Below, piece after piece: positions 1-8,304 of a DNA stretch of 47,856 bases. Below the pieces are notes generated by a model. The model worked only from the letters and a program-made list of their open reading frames with translations, ran no database searches and was not told where the DNA came from. The translations under genes and the position numbers were made by a program. Source of the stretch: Rhodocyclaceae bacterium (GTDB taxonomy: Bacteria > Pseudomonadota > Gammaproteobacteria > Burkholderiales > Rhodocyclaceae); the NCBI GenBank assembly GCA_016791205.1, contig JAEUNH010000030.1, positions 1 to 47,856 of the forward strand, read 5' to 3'. Within the stretch, counting starts at the first letter, position 1. The number at the start of each line of letters is the position of its first letter.

Positions 1-190
1 GACGAGGTCGAGGCGGACGAGGATCTCCTTGAACCGCTGCGATGGCTTGAGGGCGTGCACGTAGCAGCCGCGGGGCAGCTCGCGGTCGCGCGTCAGCACG
101 ATGCGGTCCTCGGCGATTGAAAGCTCGACGATCTAGCGGTCGCCGAAAGTCGTTCAACCCCTCATAGAAGCGGAAGGTCGCAGTAACCAC
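1..190 (-). pseudogene. Decayed Mut7-C (ubiquitin-like plus RNase) protein gene
   Basis: Reading leftwards from a GTG at 190, preceded by a purine-rich AGGCAGGA, the peptide begins VVTATFRFYEGLNDF, which resembles the start of the ubiquitin-like domain of Mut7-C proteins (typically FRFY-x-LNDF). About 17 codons later a different frame takes over and reads IVELSIAEDRIVLTRDREL and then a Y-V-H-x-x-x-P segment, which is the pattern of the Mut7-C RNase domain (the VLTRD signature). The two pieces are out of frame, a TAG lies at 133-135 just before the second, and the central part of a normal gene of roughly 250 codons is missing. I infer an internal deletion. The 3' end lies outside the window. 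Family recognition is from memory of the motifs. Confidence 0.55.
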
Positions 191-203
191 TTCCTGCCTA
201 ACA

Positions 204-503
204 CTAGGCGGCTTTGCGGCCCTTTAGTTCCTCGCGGATGACTTTCCGCAGGGTCGCCTCGATATCCGCCTGGCCCAGCGAGGTTTTCAGTGTTTCGTTG
301 ATGAGGGTCTGGTAGCCGCGCTGGCCGGCTTTCTCCTTGAAGTAGTCCACGATGCCGGCGTCCAGATAAAGCGTAACGCGCTTCTTCGGCTGCACCAGCC
401 GGCCGTCCATCCGCTTGCGCAACACCAGCCGGCCGGCATCGATGTCGGCCTGGGTAATGGGTGCATCTTGGTCAAACGTTGCGGTAGTAGATTTCTTCCT
501 CAT
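204..503 (-). CDS. brnA: BrnA-type antitoxin
   Basis: This 99-residue protein is the antitoxin partner of the BrnT gene just upstream. Its C-terminal half (KKRVTLYLDAGIVDYFKEKA onwards) is a ribbon-helix-helix DNA-binding segment as in the BrnA/COG3514 family. The N-terminal part (ITQADIDAGRLVLRKR) is the usual lead-in. The ATG at 503 was chosen because the protein then starts MRKKS; the longer frame to 590 would lie inside brnT and has no family match. The gene overlaps the 3' end of brnT by 32 bases, the normal toxin-first arrangement of this system. By family knowledge BrnA neutralises BrnT and represses the pair. Confidence 0.85.
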   Translation of the reverse strand: MRKKSTTATFDQDAPITQADIDAGRLVLRKRMDGRLVQPKKRVTLYLDAGIVDYFKEKAGQRGYQTLINETLKTSLGQADIEATLRKVIREELKGRKAA

Positions 504-744
504 TGCGTTCAGCCCTTCGCATTGAAACAACCCGGATTTCCTCGTCCGTCTCGGCGGTGACGATCGCCACCACTTTTCCGCGCAGCACACCGAGCGTCAC
601 AAACCGCTGTTCCTCATAACCGAAGCGCCGGTCCTCGAAGGTCACCGTCCTATCGCTCTCGATCACTCGCCGCGCATCCTTAAAGTCGAATCCATGCTTC
701 TTCAGGTTCGCCGCCCGCTTCCCCGGATCATAGGTGTAGCGCAT
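472..744 (-). CDS. brnT: BrnT-type ribonuclease toxin
   Basis: A 90-residue toxin of the BrnT family, which has a RelE-like fold and cleaves RNA. The visible signatures are the N-terminal Y-D-P-x-K...N-x-x-K-H-G-x-D-F segment (residues 4-21) and the C-terminal RVVSMRRAERNEEEIYY, which carries the S-x-R-x-A-x-x-x-E-x-x-x-Y pattern. The length is normal and the frame intact. It is the first gene of a two-gene unit with brnA and lies 11 bases downstream of a perfect inverted repeat that is likely its operator. Confidence 0.88.
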   Translation of the reverse strand: MRYTYDPGKRAANLKKHGFDFKDARRVIESDRTVTFEDRRFGYEEQRFVTLGVLRGKVVAIVTAETDEEIRVVSMRRAERNEEEIYYRNV

Positions 745-755
745 GGCGCTATGTT

Positions 756-773
756 ATGCATATTTGTATGCAT
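756..773. promoter_or_regulatory. Inverted repeat, likely BrnA operator
   Basis: ATGCATA-TTTG-TATGCAT is a perfect 7-base inverted repeat with a 4-base spacer, ending 11 bases before the brnT start. It is strikingly AT-rich for this region. Autorepression by the antitoxin through palindromes in the promoter is known for brnTA; the assignment here is by position and symmetry. Confidence 0.6.
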
Positions 774-826
774 GTTCAAGTGCGCGTCTGAGCGCCGAAA
801 AAAGTCGGTCTCCGCGATACGGCGGT

Positions 827-1276
827 TCAGAGCAGGCTGTGCGCGCTGAGCAGCACCTGGCGCGCCCGGCGGGCGCCGCTGGCGATGGCAATGACCCGGT
901 TCAGCCAGGCCAGCCGTTCATGGCCGGTCTCGAAACGCATCACGGTGCGGAAGAAATAGGCGGCGGGGTCCACCGCCTCGCCCCGCGCCAGCGCCGCCAG
1001 CACTTCGGGCGGGCCATGGCGGTAGCCCTGGCTCAGCACCCGAACGATGCCGCCCGAGCGCTCGCGCAGGGCATAGCGCGCGTCGATCTCCAGCACGCCG
1101 TCGCGGCGCGCCAGCTGCCAGTCGGCACCGGGCAGCACCTCGCCGTCCAGCCCCGGCCCCTCGAAGGTCCCGCCCAGGATGGCCACCACCCGCCGCTCGC
1201 CGAGCGGCCCCTCCTCCAGACTCACCATCTCGCCGACATCGACGGCGAGCTCCATCAGCGGCTCGAAGCGCAGCAT
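827..1276 (-). CDS. DUF3237 family protein
   Basis: A 149-residue protein beginning MLRFEPLMELAVDVGEMVSL, with the G-x-R-R-V-V-x-I-x-G-G-T-F-E-G-P motif near residues 26-42 and D-A-R-Y-x-L around residue 66, all typical of DUF3237 (UPF0311). The family forms a small beta-barrel and has no settled biochemical role. The start at 1276 was preferred to the upstream ATG at 1396 because it is preceded by AAGGGG and because the upstream extension is low-complexity and family-unlike. It stands alone, divergent from the spermidine-synthase-like gene. Confidence 0.75.
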   Translation of the reverse strand: MLRFEPLMELAVDVGEMVSLEEGPLGERRVVAILGGTFEGPGLDGEVLPGADWQLARRDGVLEIDARYALRERSGGIVRVLSQGYRHGPPEVLAALARGEAVDPAAYFFRTVMRFETGHERLAWLNRVIAIASGARRARQVLLSAHSLL

Positions 1277-1333
1277 CGGAATTCCCCTTTCGGACAACGC
1301 GGCAGCCGGCCATCTTCGGGATATGATCGCGCT

Positions 1334-1352
1334 GCGGCCGTGGGGCGGCCGC
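1334..1352. other. GC-rich perfect hairpin between divergent genes
   Basis: GCGGCCG-TGGGG-CGGCCGC is a 7-base-pair perfect stem in the 183-base gap between the DUF3237 gene and the following divergent gene. No clear promoter box could be assigned around it. Its role is unknown. Confidence 0.3.
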
Positions 1353-1459
1353 CTGTCTGATGCGCATCGATTCGACGCAGAGTGGTTCCCATTCATCCTC
1401 CAAGGACAGTGAAGCGTCGATCACGATAACACCGAACATTCCGGCTTTCAGGGGGAACG

Positions 1460-4384
1460 ATGAAACAAGACGCGCGACGCGGGCTGCTGATCCTGATTTT
1501 CTTTGCCTCGGGCTTCACCGGGCTGATTTACGAGTCGCTCTGGTCTCATTACCTCAAGCTGTTCCTGGGCCATGCCGCCTACGCGCAATCCCTGGTGCTG
1601 GTGATCTTCATGGGAGGGATGGCCGTGGGCGCGGCCGTTGCCAGCCGCTTGAGTTCCCGTCTGGAGAACCTGCTGGCCGGGTATGCCATGGCGGAGATCG
1701 GGATCGGCCTCCTGGCCCTGGGATTCCACCCGCTCTTCTCCGTCGTTGTCGACTATTCCCTGGGCACGCTCATGCCCGGCATGAGCTCGCCCGCCGCGAT
1801 TGAAGGCTACAAATGGGGCGTGGCGCTGCTGTTGCTGCTGCCGCCCTCCCTGCTGCTCGGAACCACTTTCCCGCTGATGAGCGGCGCCATGCTCAGAAGG
1901 TATCCGGGCCGGGATGGCGGCAATCTGTCCATTCTTTATTTCTCCAACAGCCTCGGCGCCGCGCTGGGCGTCTTGACCGCCTCTTTCCTCCTGATCGGCC
2001 ATATGGGATTGCCGGGCACCCTCGCCCTTGCCGGCGTCATCAACCTGCTGATCGGTGTTTCGGTGTTCCTGATGTCCCGCAGCCCCGAAGCGCCTCCGCC
2101 TCGCGCCGCCTCGTCCGCGGCTGGCGGCAATCGTCATCTTCTGCCCTTGTTCCTCGCTGCCGCCTTCGTCACCGGCGCCGCCTCCTTCATTTACGAGGTG
2201 AACTGGATAAGAATGCTCAGTCTGGTGTTGGGCAGCACATTTCATGCATTCGAGTTGATGCTGAGCGCCTTCATCACCGGCCTGGCACTGGGCAGCCTGG
2301 CCATCAAGCGGCACATCGACCGGGTTCGAAACCCTCTGGCACTGGCCGCCGCCATACAGCTGGCCATGGGCGCCCTGGCGGTGCTCACCCTGCCTGTATA
2401 CAGCCTTTCTTTCGAATGGATGGGCGGGCTGGTTCAAACCTTGCCCAAGGATGAGCGCGGCTACGTCTTGTTCAACCTGGCCAGTCACGGCATCGCCTTC
2501 GCGGTGATGCTGCCGGCCACTTTCATGGCGGGCATGACCCTGCCCCTGTTCACCCATGTCCTGATCCGCGATGGCCAGGGCGAACGGAGTATCGGACTGG
2601 TCTATTCGGCCAACACCCTAGGCGCCATTGCCGGCGTCGTGTATGCGGTGCATCTTGGCCTGCCCGCGATGGGGCTCAAGCTGTCCCTGGCAAGCGGCGC
2701 CCTGCTGGATATCGCGCTGGGTCTCGCACTCCTGCGCATTGCGGGCACCCCTTTCAGGCTCTGGCTGGCGGCCTTCGCCACCTTGTTGGTGCCGATGCTA
2801 GCCGTGCGCTTCGTGGCGCTCGACGGCGCTCTGCTCGGCAGCGGGGTGTATCGCACCGGCAAGCCGCAGATCGAGAACGCCGCCACGCTTTTCTACCAGG
2901 ACGGCAAGACGTCCTCGATCAGCGTCGCCAAGTCCAACTCGACCGTGGTAATCAGGACCAATGGCAAGCCCGATGCCGCCATCGAAATGGATCCGGCGCG
3001 GCCGGCCAACAGCGACGAGATCACGATGGTCATGGCGGCGGCCGTGCCGATGGCCATCCGGCCCGATGCCCGCAGGGTGGCCAATATCGGCTTCGGTTCC
3101 GGCCTCACTTCGCACACCGTGTTGGCCAACCCGAACATCGCCGAGCTATCGACCATCGAGATCGAGCGCGCCGTCATCGACGGCGCGCGGGCCTTCCTGC
3201 CCAGGGTCCAGCGCGCCTATGGCGATCCGAGAAGCAAGCTATACGTCGAGGATGCCAAGAGCTGGTTCGCCCGTCACAACAAAACCTTCGACATCATCAT
3301 CTCCGAGCCCTCCAATCCCTGGGTGAGCGGGGTGGCCAGTCTGTTCTCGGACGAGTTCTACCAGCGCATCAAGGGCTACTTGGACGAGCGCGGGCTGCTG
3401 GTGCAGTGGCTCAACCTCTACGAGTTCAACACCCGCCTCGCCGCCTCGGTGATCCTGGCGCTGAACCGGCATTTCCCGGACTACGCCATCTATCTCACCG
3501 ACGACAGCAACATCCTCATCGTCGCCATCAAGAGCGGCAAACTGCCCCCGCTATCCGTCGAGCTCTTCAGGCAGGGCGAGATGTCCGGGGACTTGCGGCG
3601 CGTCGGCATCAACACTCTGGACGATATCGCTTTGCGGCGCCTTGGCTCTGCGGCCATGATCAGCCCCATGCTGCGCGCCCTTGGCGCCCCGCTCAACTCG
3701 GACTTCCATCCGCACGTCGAGCTGAATGCGCCCAGGGCCCGGTTCCTGCGAAACGAAGCCAGGGAGTTCCCGCTGCTGGGGATCTACCCGCTGCCTCTGA
3801 TCGAAATGCTCGACCGGACCGTCCCGGCCTGGGAAGCCGGCCGTCTCACCCCGGCCGCCAGCTGGCGCTACGCGAAGGTCGCCGGAGCCCTCTCGGCGAG
3901 CGCGGGGCTGCGCGGCCTGCCTGTCCGGGATGCCGCCATGACGAACCGGGTCAAGGGGTGGCAGGCTCGGTTGAAGGAATGCGGTACCCAAAGCGAAGAT
4001 GTTGCGCTATCGGCTGTGCACGAGATCGCCCTCGAGACCCTGGCCTTCCTCGACCGGCAAAGCCTGCAGTCGCTGTGGCGCAGCCCGTCCTGGCTGGCCT
4101 GCACCTCCGCCAACGCCCGCTCGCGGCTGCGGGTCTACCAGGCGATCGCGGCGAGGGATGCGCCGGCCATGCTGGCGGCGGCCGAAGCGGCGCTCGCGCA
4201 ACCGGGCGAGACCGCGGTATGGCGCCGCTACGCGCTCGACGCGGGCCTGATCGCCGCCAGGCACATGGTCAATGAAGAGGCGGTCGGCCGGCTATGGGAG
4301 GCGCACGGCCGCCACCTGTATGCCGACGGCAGCATGACGCCGGAACTGGTGCTGCTGCTCAGCCACGGCTCCGAGCCGAACTAG
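1460..4384 (+). CDS. Membrane-fused spermidine synthase-like protein
   Basis: A 974-residue protein with three parts. Residues 1 to about 460 hold many hydrophobic segments in two similar halves (the motif FTGLIYESLWSHYLKLFLG near residue 20 and ASFIYEVNWIRMLSLVLG near residue 245), as in the fused transporter/spermidine synthase family. Residues about 550-730 form a Rossmann methyltransferase-like fold with IGFGSGLT, an acidic IEIE strand end and DAKSW. The tail is helical and unassigned. Where true aminopropyltransferases carry an acidic D-x-x-D-P type loop, this protein has SEPSNPW, so polyamine synthesis is doubtful. Its substrate is unknown. It converges with the next gene, overlapping by 26 bases. 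Confidence 0.75.
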   Translation: MKQDARRGLLILIFFASGFTGLIYESLWSHYLKLFLGHAAYAQSLVLVIFMGGMAVGAAVASRLSSRLENLLAGYAMAEIGIGLLALGFHPLFSVVVDYSLGTLMPGMSSPAAIEGYKWGVALLLLLPPSLLLGTTFPLMSGAMLRRYPGRDGGNLSILYFSNSLGAALGVLTASFLLIGHMGLPGTLALAGVINLLIGVSVFLMSRSPEAPPPRAASSAAGGNRHLLPLFLAAAFVTGAASFIYEVNWIRMLSLVLGSTFHAFELMLSAFITGLALGSLAIKRHIDRVRNPLALAAAIQLAMGALAVLTLPVYSLSFEWMGGLVQTLPKDERGYVLFNLASHGIAFAVMLPATFMAGMTLPLFTHVLIRDGQGERSIGLVYSANTLGAIAGVVYAVHLGLPAMGLKLSLASGALLDIALGLALLRIAGTPFRLWLAAFATLLVPMLAVRFVALDGALLGSGVYRTGKPQIENAATLFYQDGKTSSISVAKSNSTVVIRTNGKPDAAIEMDPARPANSDEITMVMAAAVPMAIRPDARRVANIGFGSGLTSHTVLANPNIAELSTIEIERAVIDGARAFLPRVQRAYGDPRSKLYVEDAKSWFARHNKTFDIIISEPSNPWVSGVASLFSDEFYQRIKGYLDERGLLVQWLNLYEFNTRLAASVILALNRHFPDYAIYLTDDSNILIVAIKSGKLPPLSVELFRQGEMSGDLRRVGINTLDDIALRRLGSAAMISPMLRALGAPLNSDFHPHVELNAPRARFLRNEAREFPLLGIYPLPLIEMLDRTVPAWEAGRLTPAASWRYAKVAGALSASAGLRGLPVRDAAMTNRVKGWQARLKECGTQSEDVALSAVHEIALETLAFLDRQSLQSLWRSPSWLACTSANARSRLRVYQAIAARDAPAMLAAAEAALAQPGETAVWRRYALDAGLIAARHMVNEEAVGRLWEAHGRHLYADGSMTPELVLLLSHGSEPN

Positions 4385-5186
4385 CCTCGTCTTGCCGCAG
4401 CCGCGCCAGGTAGCGCAAGCCGGCCGCCGCCCGGCTGCCGTACCAAGAGAGCATTTCGCCGTCGACGAGCTGCGCCGGCGCGCCGAAGCGGGCGGCGGCT
4501 TCGGCGAGGTGCCGCTCGGCGAAGCGGTAGGGTTCGGTGGACAGCAGCACGCGCTCCGCAAAAATCGGTCTCCCCGGCACGGCGTCGACAACCGGGTAGC
4601 GCGCCTCGCTGCGCTCCGGCAGGGTGTCCCATCCCGCCGCCGCCAGCATGGCGGAAATGTAGGTGTCGCGGGCGACGCTCATCCAGGGGTCCTTCCAGAT
4701 CAGGTAGAGCACCCGGCTCCGCGGCAGATCCTGCGTCGCGCGACGCAGCGCCTCCCGGGCTGCGCGGAAATCGGCGGCCAGCCGCTGGGCCTCGGCCTCG
4801 CGGCGGAAGATCCCGCCGAAGAGGCGGAACAAGGCAAGGTTGTCTTCCGGCGCGTTGGGATGGGTGACGACGACATGCGGCACGAACTGCGCGAGCGCGT
4901 CGACCTGCTCGCGGCGGTTCTCGTCGATGTTCACGACCAGGTGGGTCGGCGCGGCGGCGCGGATTCTTTCGATGTCGGCGTCCTTGGTGCCGCCCATCTT
5001 GGGGATGCGCGTGACGGTTGCGCGCGGGTGGATGCAGAAGCCGCTGCGGCCGACGAGGTTGCCGGCGAGGCCGAGGTCGCAGAGGAGTTCGGTGAGGCTG
5101 GGGACGAGGCTGACGATGCGGGGTTCGGCTTGCGTGGGGGCGTGTTGGGTGCCGAGGGCGTCGCGGAGTTCGCTACTGACGGACAT
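4359..5186 (-). CDS. BtuF-like helical-backbone metal-receptor protein, cytosolic
   Basis: A 275-residue protein of the periplasmic-binding-protein fold (COG0614, BtuF/FepB type): RIVSLVPSLTELLCDLGL near residue 23, VGRSGFCIHP near 45, and KDADIERIRAAAPTHLVV near 68. There is no signal peptide before the domain and no permease or ATPase gene next to it, so it probably works inside the cell. Stand-alone relatives are often called cobalamin-binding proteins, but the ligand cannot be read from sequence. The start at 5186 is the ATG just before the family's IVSL-xPS opening. It follows the phosphatase gene by 25 bases and is the last gene of the run from ppsA. Confidence 0.72.
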   Translation of the reverse strand: MSVSSELRDALGTQHAPTQAEPRIVSLVPSLTELLCDLGLAGNLVGRSGFCIHPRATVTRIPKMGGTKDADIERIRAAAPTHLVVNIDENRREQVDALAQFVPHVVVTHPNAPEDNLALFRLFGGIFRREAEAQRLAADFRAAREALRRATQDLPRSRVLYLIWKDPWMSVARDTYISAMLAAAGWDTLPERSEARYPVVDAVPGRPIFAERVLLSTEPYRFAERHLAEAAARFGAPAQLVDGEMLSWYGSRAAAGLRYLARLRQDEASSARSRG

Positions 5187-5211
5187 GGCGGATTCTACCG
5201 CCTGTACGCTG

Positions 5212-5988
5212 CTAAGCGGTCTGCAGGAAGCCGCGCTCCTCGCCGTCGAGGACGAGACAGGTGAGGATGCCGCTTTGATAGGCGCCGGTGTCGATGCCGA
5301 TGCGGTTGCGGCGCACTTCCGGCTCGGCGCAAATGCAGTGGCCGTGCACCACCACCGCGCCGTGGTCGAGGGTCGACTCGAGGAAGGGCTTGCGGATCCA
5401 GGCCAGGTCGGATTCGTCCTGCGCCTCCAGCGGCACCCCGGGTGCGACGCCGGCGTGGGCGAAGAAATAGCCGCCCTCGCGGTGGCAGACGGCCAGGCCG
5501 CACAGGAAAGCGCGGTGCGCGGCCGGCAGCGCGGCGGCAAAGCGGGCGCGCAGGTCCTCGATGGCGCCGGGATCGCGCGCCCGCGGCTCGGCCGGGACGA
5601 TGCCGTAGTGGGCGAGCGCGTCGACGCCGCCGTAGTCGAGCCAGATGCGGCCGGCGTTCAGCTCGCCGTCGAGGAAGCGCCGGACCAGGTCCTCATGGTT
5701 GCCGCGCAGCGCGACGATCTCCCAGCCGGGCGGCCGCCAGGCGAGCAGTCGCTCGATCACCGCGGGCGCGTCGCTGCCGCGGCTCAGGTAGTCGCCGAGA
5801 TAGACCAGCACCCGCCGTGCCGCCGCGCGCCGGCCGGCGTCATCGGCGATGCCGGCGTGGATCCGGGCCAGCAGATCGGCCCGGCCGTGGATGTCGCCGA
5901 TGGCGTAGACCAGCGTGCCGGGCGGGGGGACCGCCGGCGCGGCGCCCGCCGGGCGCGGGCAGCGGCGCCAGCGCAGGCCTGGACTCAT
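5212..5988 (-). CDS. Metallophosphoesterase (PP1-like serine/threonine phosphatase family)
   Basis: A 258-residue calcineurin-fold phosphoesterase. All metal and phosphate motifs are visible in order: GDIHG (about residue 31), GDYLSRG (about 65), GNHED (about 95), HAGV (about 190) and GHC near 226. The group includes PrpA/PrpB-like protein phosphatases and ApaH-like dinucleotide hydrolases, and I cannot choose between them. The ATG overlaps the stop of the upstream ligase gene (ATGA at 5985-5988), so the two are probably translationally coupled. A role in phenol catabolism is not obvious. Confidence 0.8.
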   Translation of the reverse strand: MSPGLRWRRCPRPAGAAPAVPPPGTLVYAIGDIHGRADLLARIHAGIADDAGRRAAARRVLVYLGDYLSRGSDAPAVIERLLAWRPPGWEIVALRGNHEDLVRRFLDGELNAGRIWLDYGGVDALAHYGIVPAEPRARDPGAIEDLRARFAAALPAAHRAFLCGLAVCHREGGYFFAHAGVAPGVPLEAQDESDLAWIRKPFLESTLDHGAVVVHGHCICAEPEVRRNRIGIDTGAYQSGILTCLVLDGEERGFLQTA

Positions 5989-7277
5989 CCGCGATTGACG
6001 TGGAAGCGCTTGGCCTTCAGCTCGAAGCGCGGCAGGACGTTGCGGGCGACGTGGTGCACCCGCGGCCGGAAGGAGAGCATGGCGTCGAGCCGCTCGGCGA
6101 TGGCGTGCACCACGTTCGGATCGGCGCCCTCGCACAGCTCCACCTCGACGTCCATCTCGTCCATCTGCCGCACCTTGTGCACGGTGATGCGGAACTCGTC
6201 GATCTCGCCGAACTTGCGCAGGATGTTCTCGACGCCGGCCGGGAAGACGTTCACGCCCCGCACCGTCACCATGTCGTCGGCGCGGCCGAGGATGCCGCCC
6301 TCGAACCTGAGCGAGGTGCGTCCGCACTCGCAGCGCTGCGTGGTGGTGCGGACGATGTCGCCGGTCTTGTAGCGGACGATGGGGAAGCCCCAGCGACCGA
6401 GGTTGGTGATGACCAGCTCGCCGCGCTCGCCTTCCGCCACCGGCCGGCCGCTGGGGTCGAGGATCTCGGCGATGTACTCGCTCTCGATGAGATGGGTGCC
6501 GCCCGGCTGCACGCTGCACTCGAAGGAATGGGCGCCGACCTCGGTGGCGCCGGCGTGGTCGAAGCACTTGGCGTTCCACAGCTCCTCGATGCGCGCCTTG
6601 GTCGACGGCACGTTGGCGCCGGGCTCGCCGGCATGCACCGTGGCCTTCATCGGGATGGTGGACAGGTCGAAGCCGATCTCGCGCGCCACCTCGGCCAGGC
6701 GCAGGGCGTAGGTCGGGGTGCAACAGAGCACCGTAGCGCCGACCTCGCGCATCAGCTCCAGGCGCTGCGGCGAATCGCGCCCGCCGCCGGGGATCATCAT
6801 GGCGCCGAGTTGGCGGGCGCCTTCGGTGGCGGCCCAGAAGCCGACGAAGGGGCCGAAGGAGAAGGCCATGAAGATGCGGTCGGCGGCGGTCACCCCGGCG
6901 CCGGCCAGCACATGGCCCCAGCAGCGCCCCCACCACTGCCAGCCGGCCTCGGTGTCGGGCACCTTGAGCGGCACGCCGGTGGTGCCGGAAGTCTGGTGGA
7001 AGCGCACGTACTGCTCGATCGGATAAGTAAGGTTGTGGCCGAAGGGGCCGTGGGCGGCCTGGTCCTCCATCAGCTCGTGCTTGGTGGTCAGCGGCAGCCT
7101 GGCCACGTCGTCGAGCGACCTGATGTCGTCCGGCTGCAGGCCGGCCTGCTTCCATTTTTCCGTATAGAAGCGGTTCCTGCCCCACAGCTCGCGGCTCATC
7201 GCCTGGAATTTCTGCAGCTGCAGCGCGGCGAGCTGTTCGCGCGGCAGGGTCTCGGTGCTCTCGTCGAAATACGTCAT
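5985..7277 (-). CDS. PaaK-like AMP-forming aryl-CoA ligase
   Basis: A 430-residue member of the phenylacetate-CoA ligase (PaaK) branch of adenylate-forming enzymes, which joins an aromatic or small acid to CoA through an acyl-adenylate. The phosphate-binding loop HQTSGTTGVPL is near residue 93, the A5-like HAGATEVG near 243, the hinge region YKTGDIV near 308 and a PaaK-type C-terminal domain follows. A CxC pair (QRCECG) near 320 is also typical of PaaK proteins. It lies in the phenol operon. The phenol route makes 4-hydroxybenzoate, which must be converted to its CoA ester, so 4-hydroxybenzoate is a reasonable but unproven substrate. Confidence 0.8.
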   Translation of the reverse strand: MTYFDESTETLPREQLAALQLQKFQAMSRELWGRNRFYTEKWKQAGLQPDDIRSLDDVARLPLTTKHELMEDQAAHGPFGHNLTYPIEQYVRFHQTSGTTGVPLKVPDTEAGWQWWGRCWGHVLAGAGVTAADRIFMAFSFGPFVGFWAATEGARQLGAMMIPGGGRDSPQRLELMREVGATVLCCTPTYALRLAEVAREIGFDLSTIPMKATVHAGEPGANVPSTKARIEELWNAKCFDHAGATEVGAHSFECSVQPGGTHLIESEYIAEILDPSGRPVAEGERGELVITNLGRWGFPIVRYKTGDIVRTTTQRCECGRTSLRFEGGILGRADDMVTVRGVNVFPAGVENILRKFGEIDEFRITVHKVRQMDEMDVEVELCEGADPNVVHAIAERLDAMLSFRPRVHHVARNVLPRFELKAKRFHVNRG

Positions 7278-7317
7278 GTAGGTTGCTCGAAAAAAAGCCT
7301 CTCCGCTTTGTCGCTTG

Positions 7318-7776
7318 CTACTTCGCGTCGCGCATCTCCTGGTACACAGCCTGTTCCATCCTCAGCATGGCCTCGCGCTGCGCGGCCGGCCACTCGTAGG
7401 CAAGGGCGCTGGTCGATACGCCCGGCCAGGACTGGTCCTTGGCACCGACCACCTCCATCTCCCACAGCTGAATGACGTAGGGCGCGGCGCCATCGAGCTG
7501 CGGCTTGAGCAGGCGCGCGCGGCCCTTGACGAGGAAGCTGATGTCGCCCTGGCCGATCACCTGCAGCGAGGCCTGGCCGCCACGCTGCAGGTTGGCCAGG
7601 GTCGAGCCGCCCTCGTCCACGGCGAAGCGCACGCGACTTGCGTCGAGGGCGACGATCCAGGTGAAGGCGGAAGTGGCATAGTCGTCGGCGCCGCTGGTGA
7701 GCAGCAGGCCGGGTGCGCCGGGGCGCAGGCAGGCGACGAGTTTCTCGGGCATCTGCGGGGTGATGTTGCCGATCAT
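7318..7776 (-). CDS. Pyridoxamine 5'-phosphate oxidase-like flavin-binding protein
   Basis: A 152-residue split-barrel protein. The opening (ITPQMPEKLVACLRPGAPGLLLTSGADD), central TLANLQRGGQASLQVIG and following GDISFLVKGRARLL fit the FMN- or F420-binding PPOX-like family rather than true PdxH. Such proteins bind flavin and often have unknown substrates. It starts with an ATG preceded by AAGGAAAACC. It lies between the Nudix gene and the aryl-CoA ligase gene, with gaps of about 10 and 40 bases, and is expected to be co-transcribed with the phenol genes. Flavin binding would fit the flavin-centred neighbourhood (UbiX, riboflavin kinase homologue), which is inference. Confidence 0.72.
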   Translation of the reverse strand: MIGNITPQMPEKLVACLRPGAPGLLLTSGADDYATSAFTWIVALDASRVRFAVDEGGSTLANLQRGGQASLQVIGQGDISFLVKGRARLLKPQLDGAAPYVIQLWEMEVVGAKDQSWPGVSTSALAYEWPAAQREAMLRMEQAVYQEMRDAK

Positions 7777-7786
7777 GGTTTTCCTT

Positions 7787-8302
7787 TCAAGTCGGGCGCC
7801 AGTGCGCCGTCGCGTCGCGAATGACGCCGTAGAACCATTCGTCGATGGCTGCGCCGCTCGTCGGCGGCGGCTCCTGCGGCAACTGTCCCGGCGCGAAATA
7901 GGCGGCTTCGAGGGCGTCGTCGCCGGCCCGCAGGGCGCCGCCGATGACGTGGGCGCGGTAAGCGACGATCAGCACATTCACGTCGGCGCGCGAGTACACC
8001 TCGGCGAGGCCGTCGAGGGCGATCTCCAGGCCGGTCTCTTCGCGCGCCTCGCGCAGCACCGCCTGCGGCACCGACTCGCCGCTCTCGACATAGCCGGCCG
8101 GCGGCGCCCAGTAGCCGGCGAGCGGCTCGGCCAGACGGCGGACCAGCACCAGGCGTCCCTCGTGCTCGATCAGCGCCATGCCGACCGGCACGGGGTTGTG
8201 CCAGGCCACCGCGCCGCAGCGCTCGCACTGCTCGCGCACCTTGCCGTCGGCGAAAGTCAGTTCCACCAGGACGGCGCCGCAATGCTGGCAATGGCGGGCC
8301 AT
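7787..8302 (-). CDS. Nudix hydrolase with N-terminal zinc ribbon
   Basis: A 171-residue protein that opens with a C-x2-C...C-x2-C zinc ribbon (CQHCG and CERCG, residues 5-31), followed by a full Nudix box, G-x5-E-x7-REAREETGL, near residues 71-93. Nudix enzymes cleave nucleoside diphosphates linked to another moiety; the substrate here is not determined. The ATG at 8302 was chosen because it starts the zinc ribbon cleanly and sits 2 bases after the preceding gene's stop. Possible roles in the operon include trimming flavin or dinucleotide by-products, which is speculative. Confidence 0.8.
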   Translation of the reverse strand: MARHCQHCGAVLVELTFADGKVREQCERCGAVAWHNPVPVGMALIEHEGRLVLVRRLAEPLAGYWAPPAGYVESGESVPQAVLREAREETGLEIALDGLAEVYSRADVNVLIVAYRAHVIGGALRAGDDALEAAYFAPGQLPQEPPPTSGAAIDEWFYGVIRDATAHWRPT

Positions 8303-8304
8303 GG

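Noticed and set aside
5985..7277. Naming the ligase firmly as 4-hydroxybenzoate-CoA ligase
   Set aside because: It belongs to the PaaK branch, and substrate specificity cannot be read from sequence. The pathway only makes the substrate plausible.
5442..7475. Very long open frames on the plus strand opposite the phenol operon
   Set aside because: They are low-complexity Arg/Ala/Gly-rich translations antisense to well-supported genes, a normal effect of high GC.
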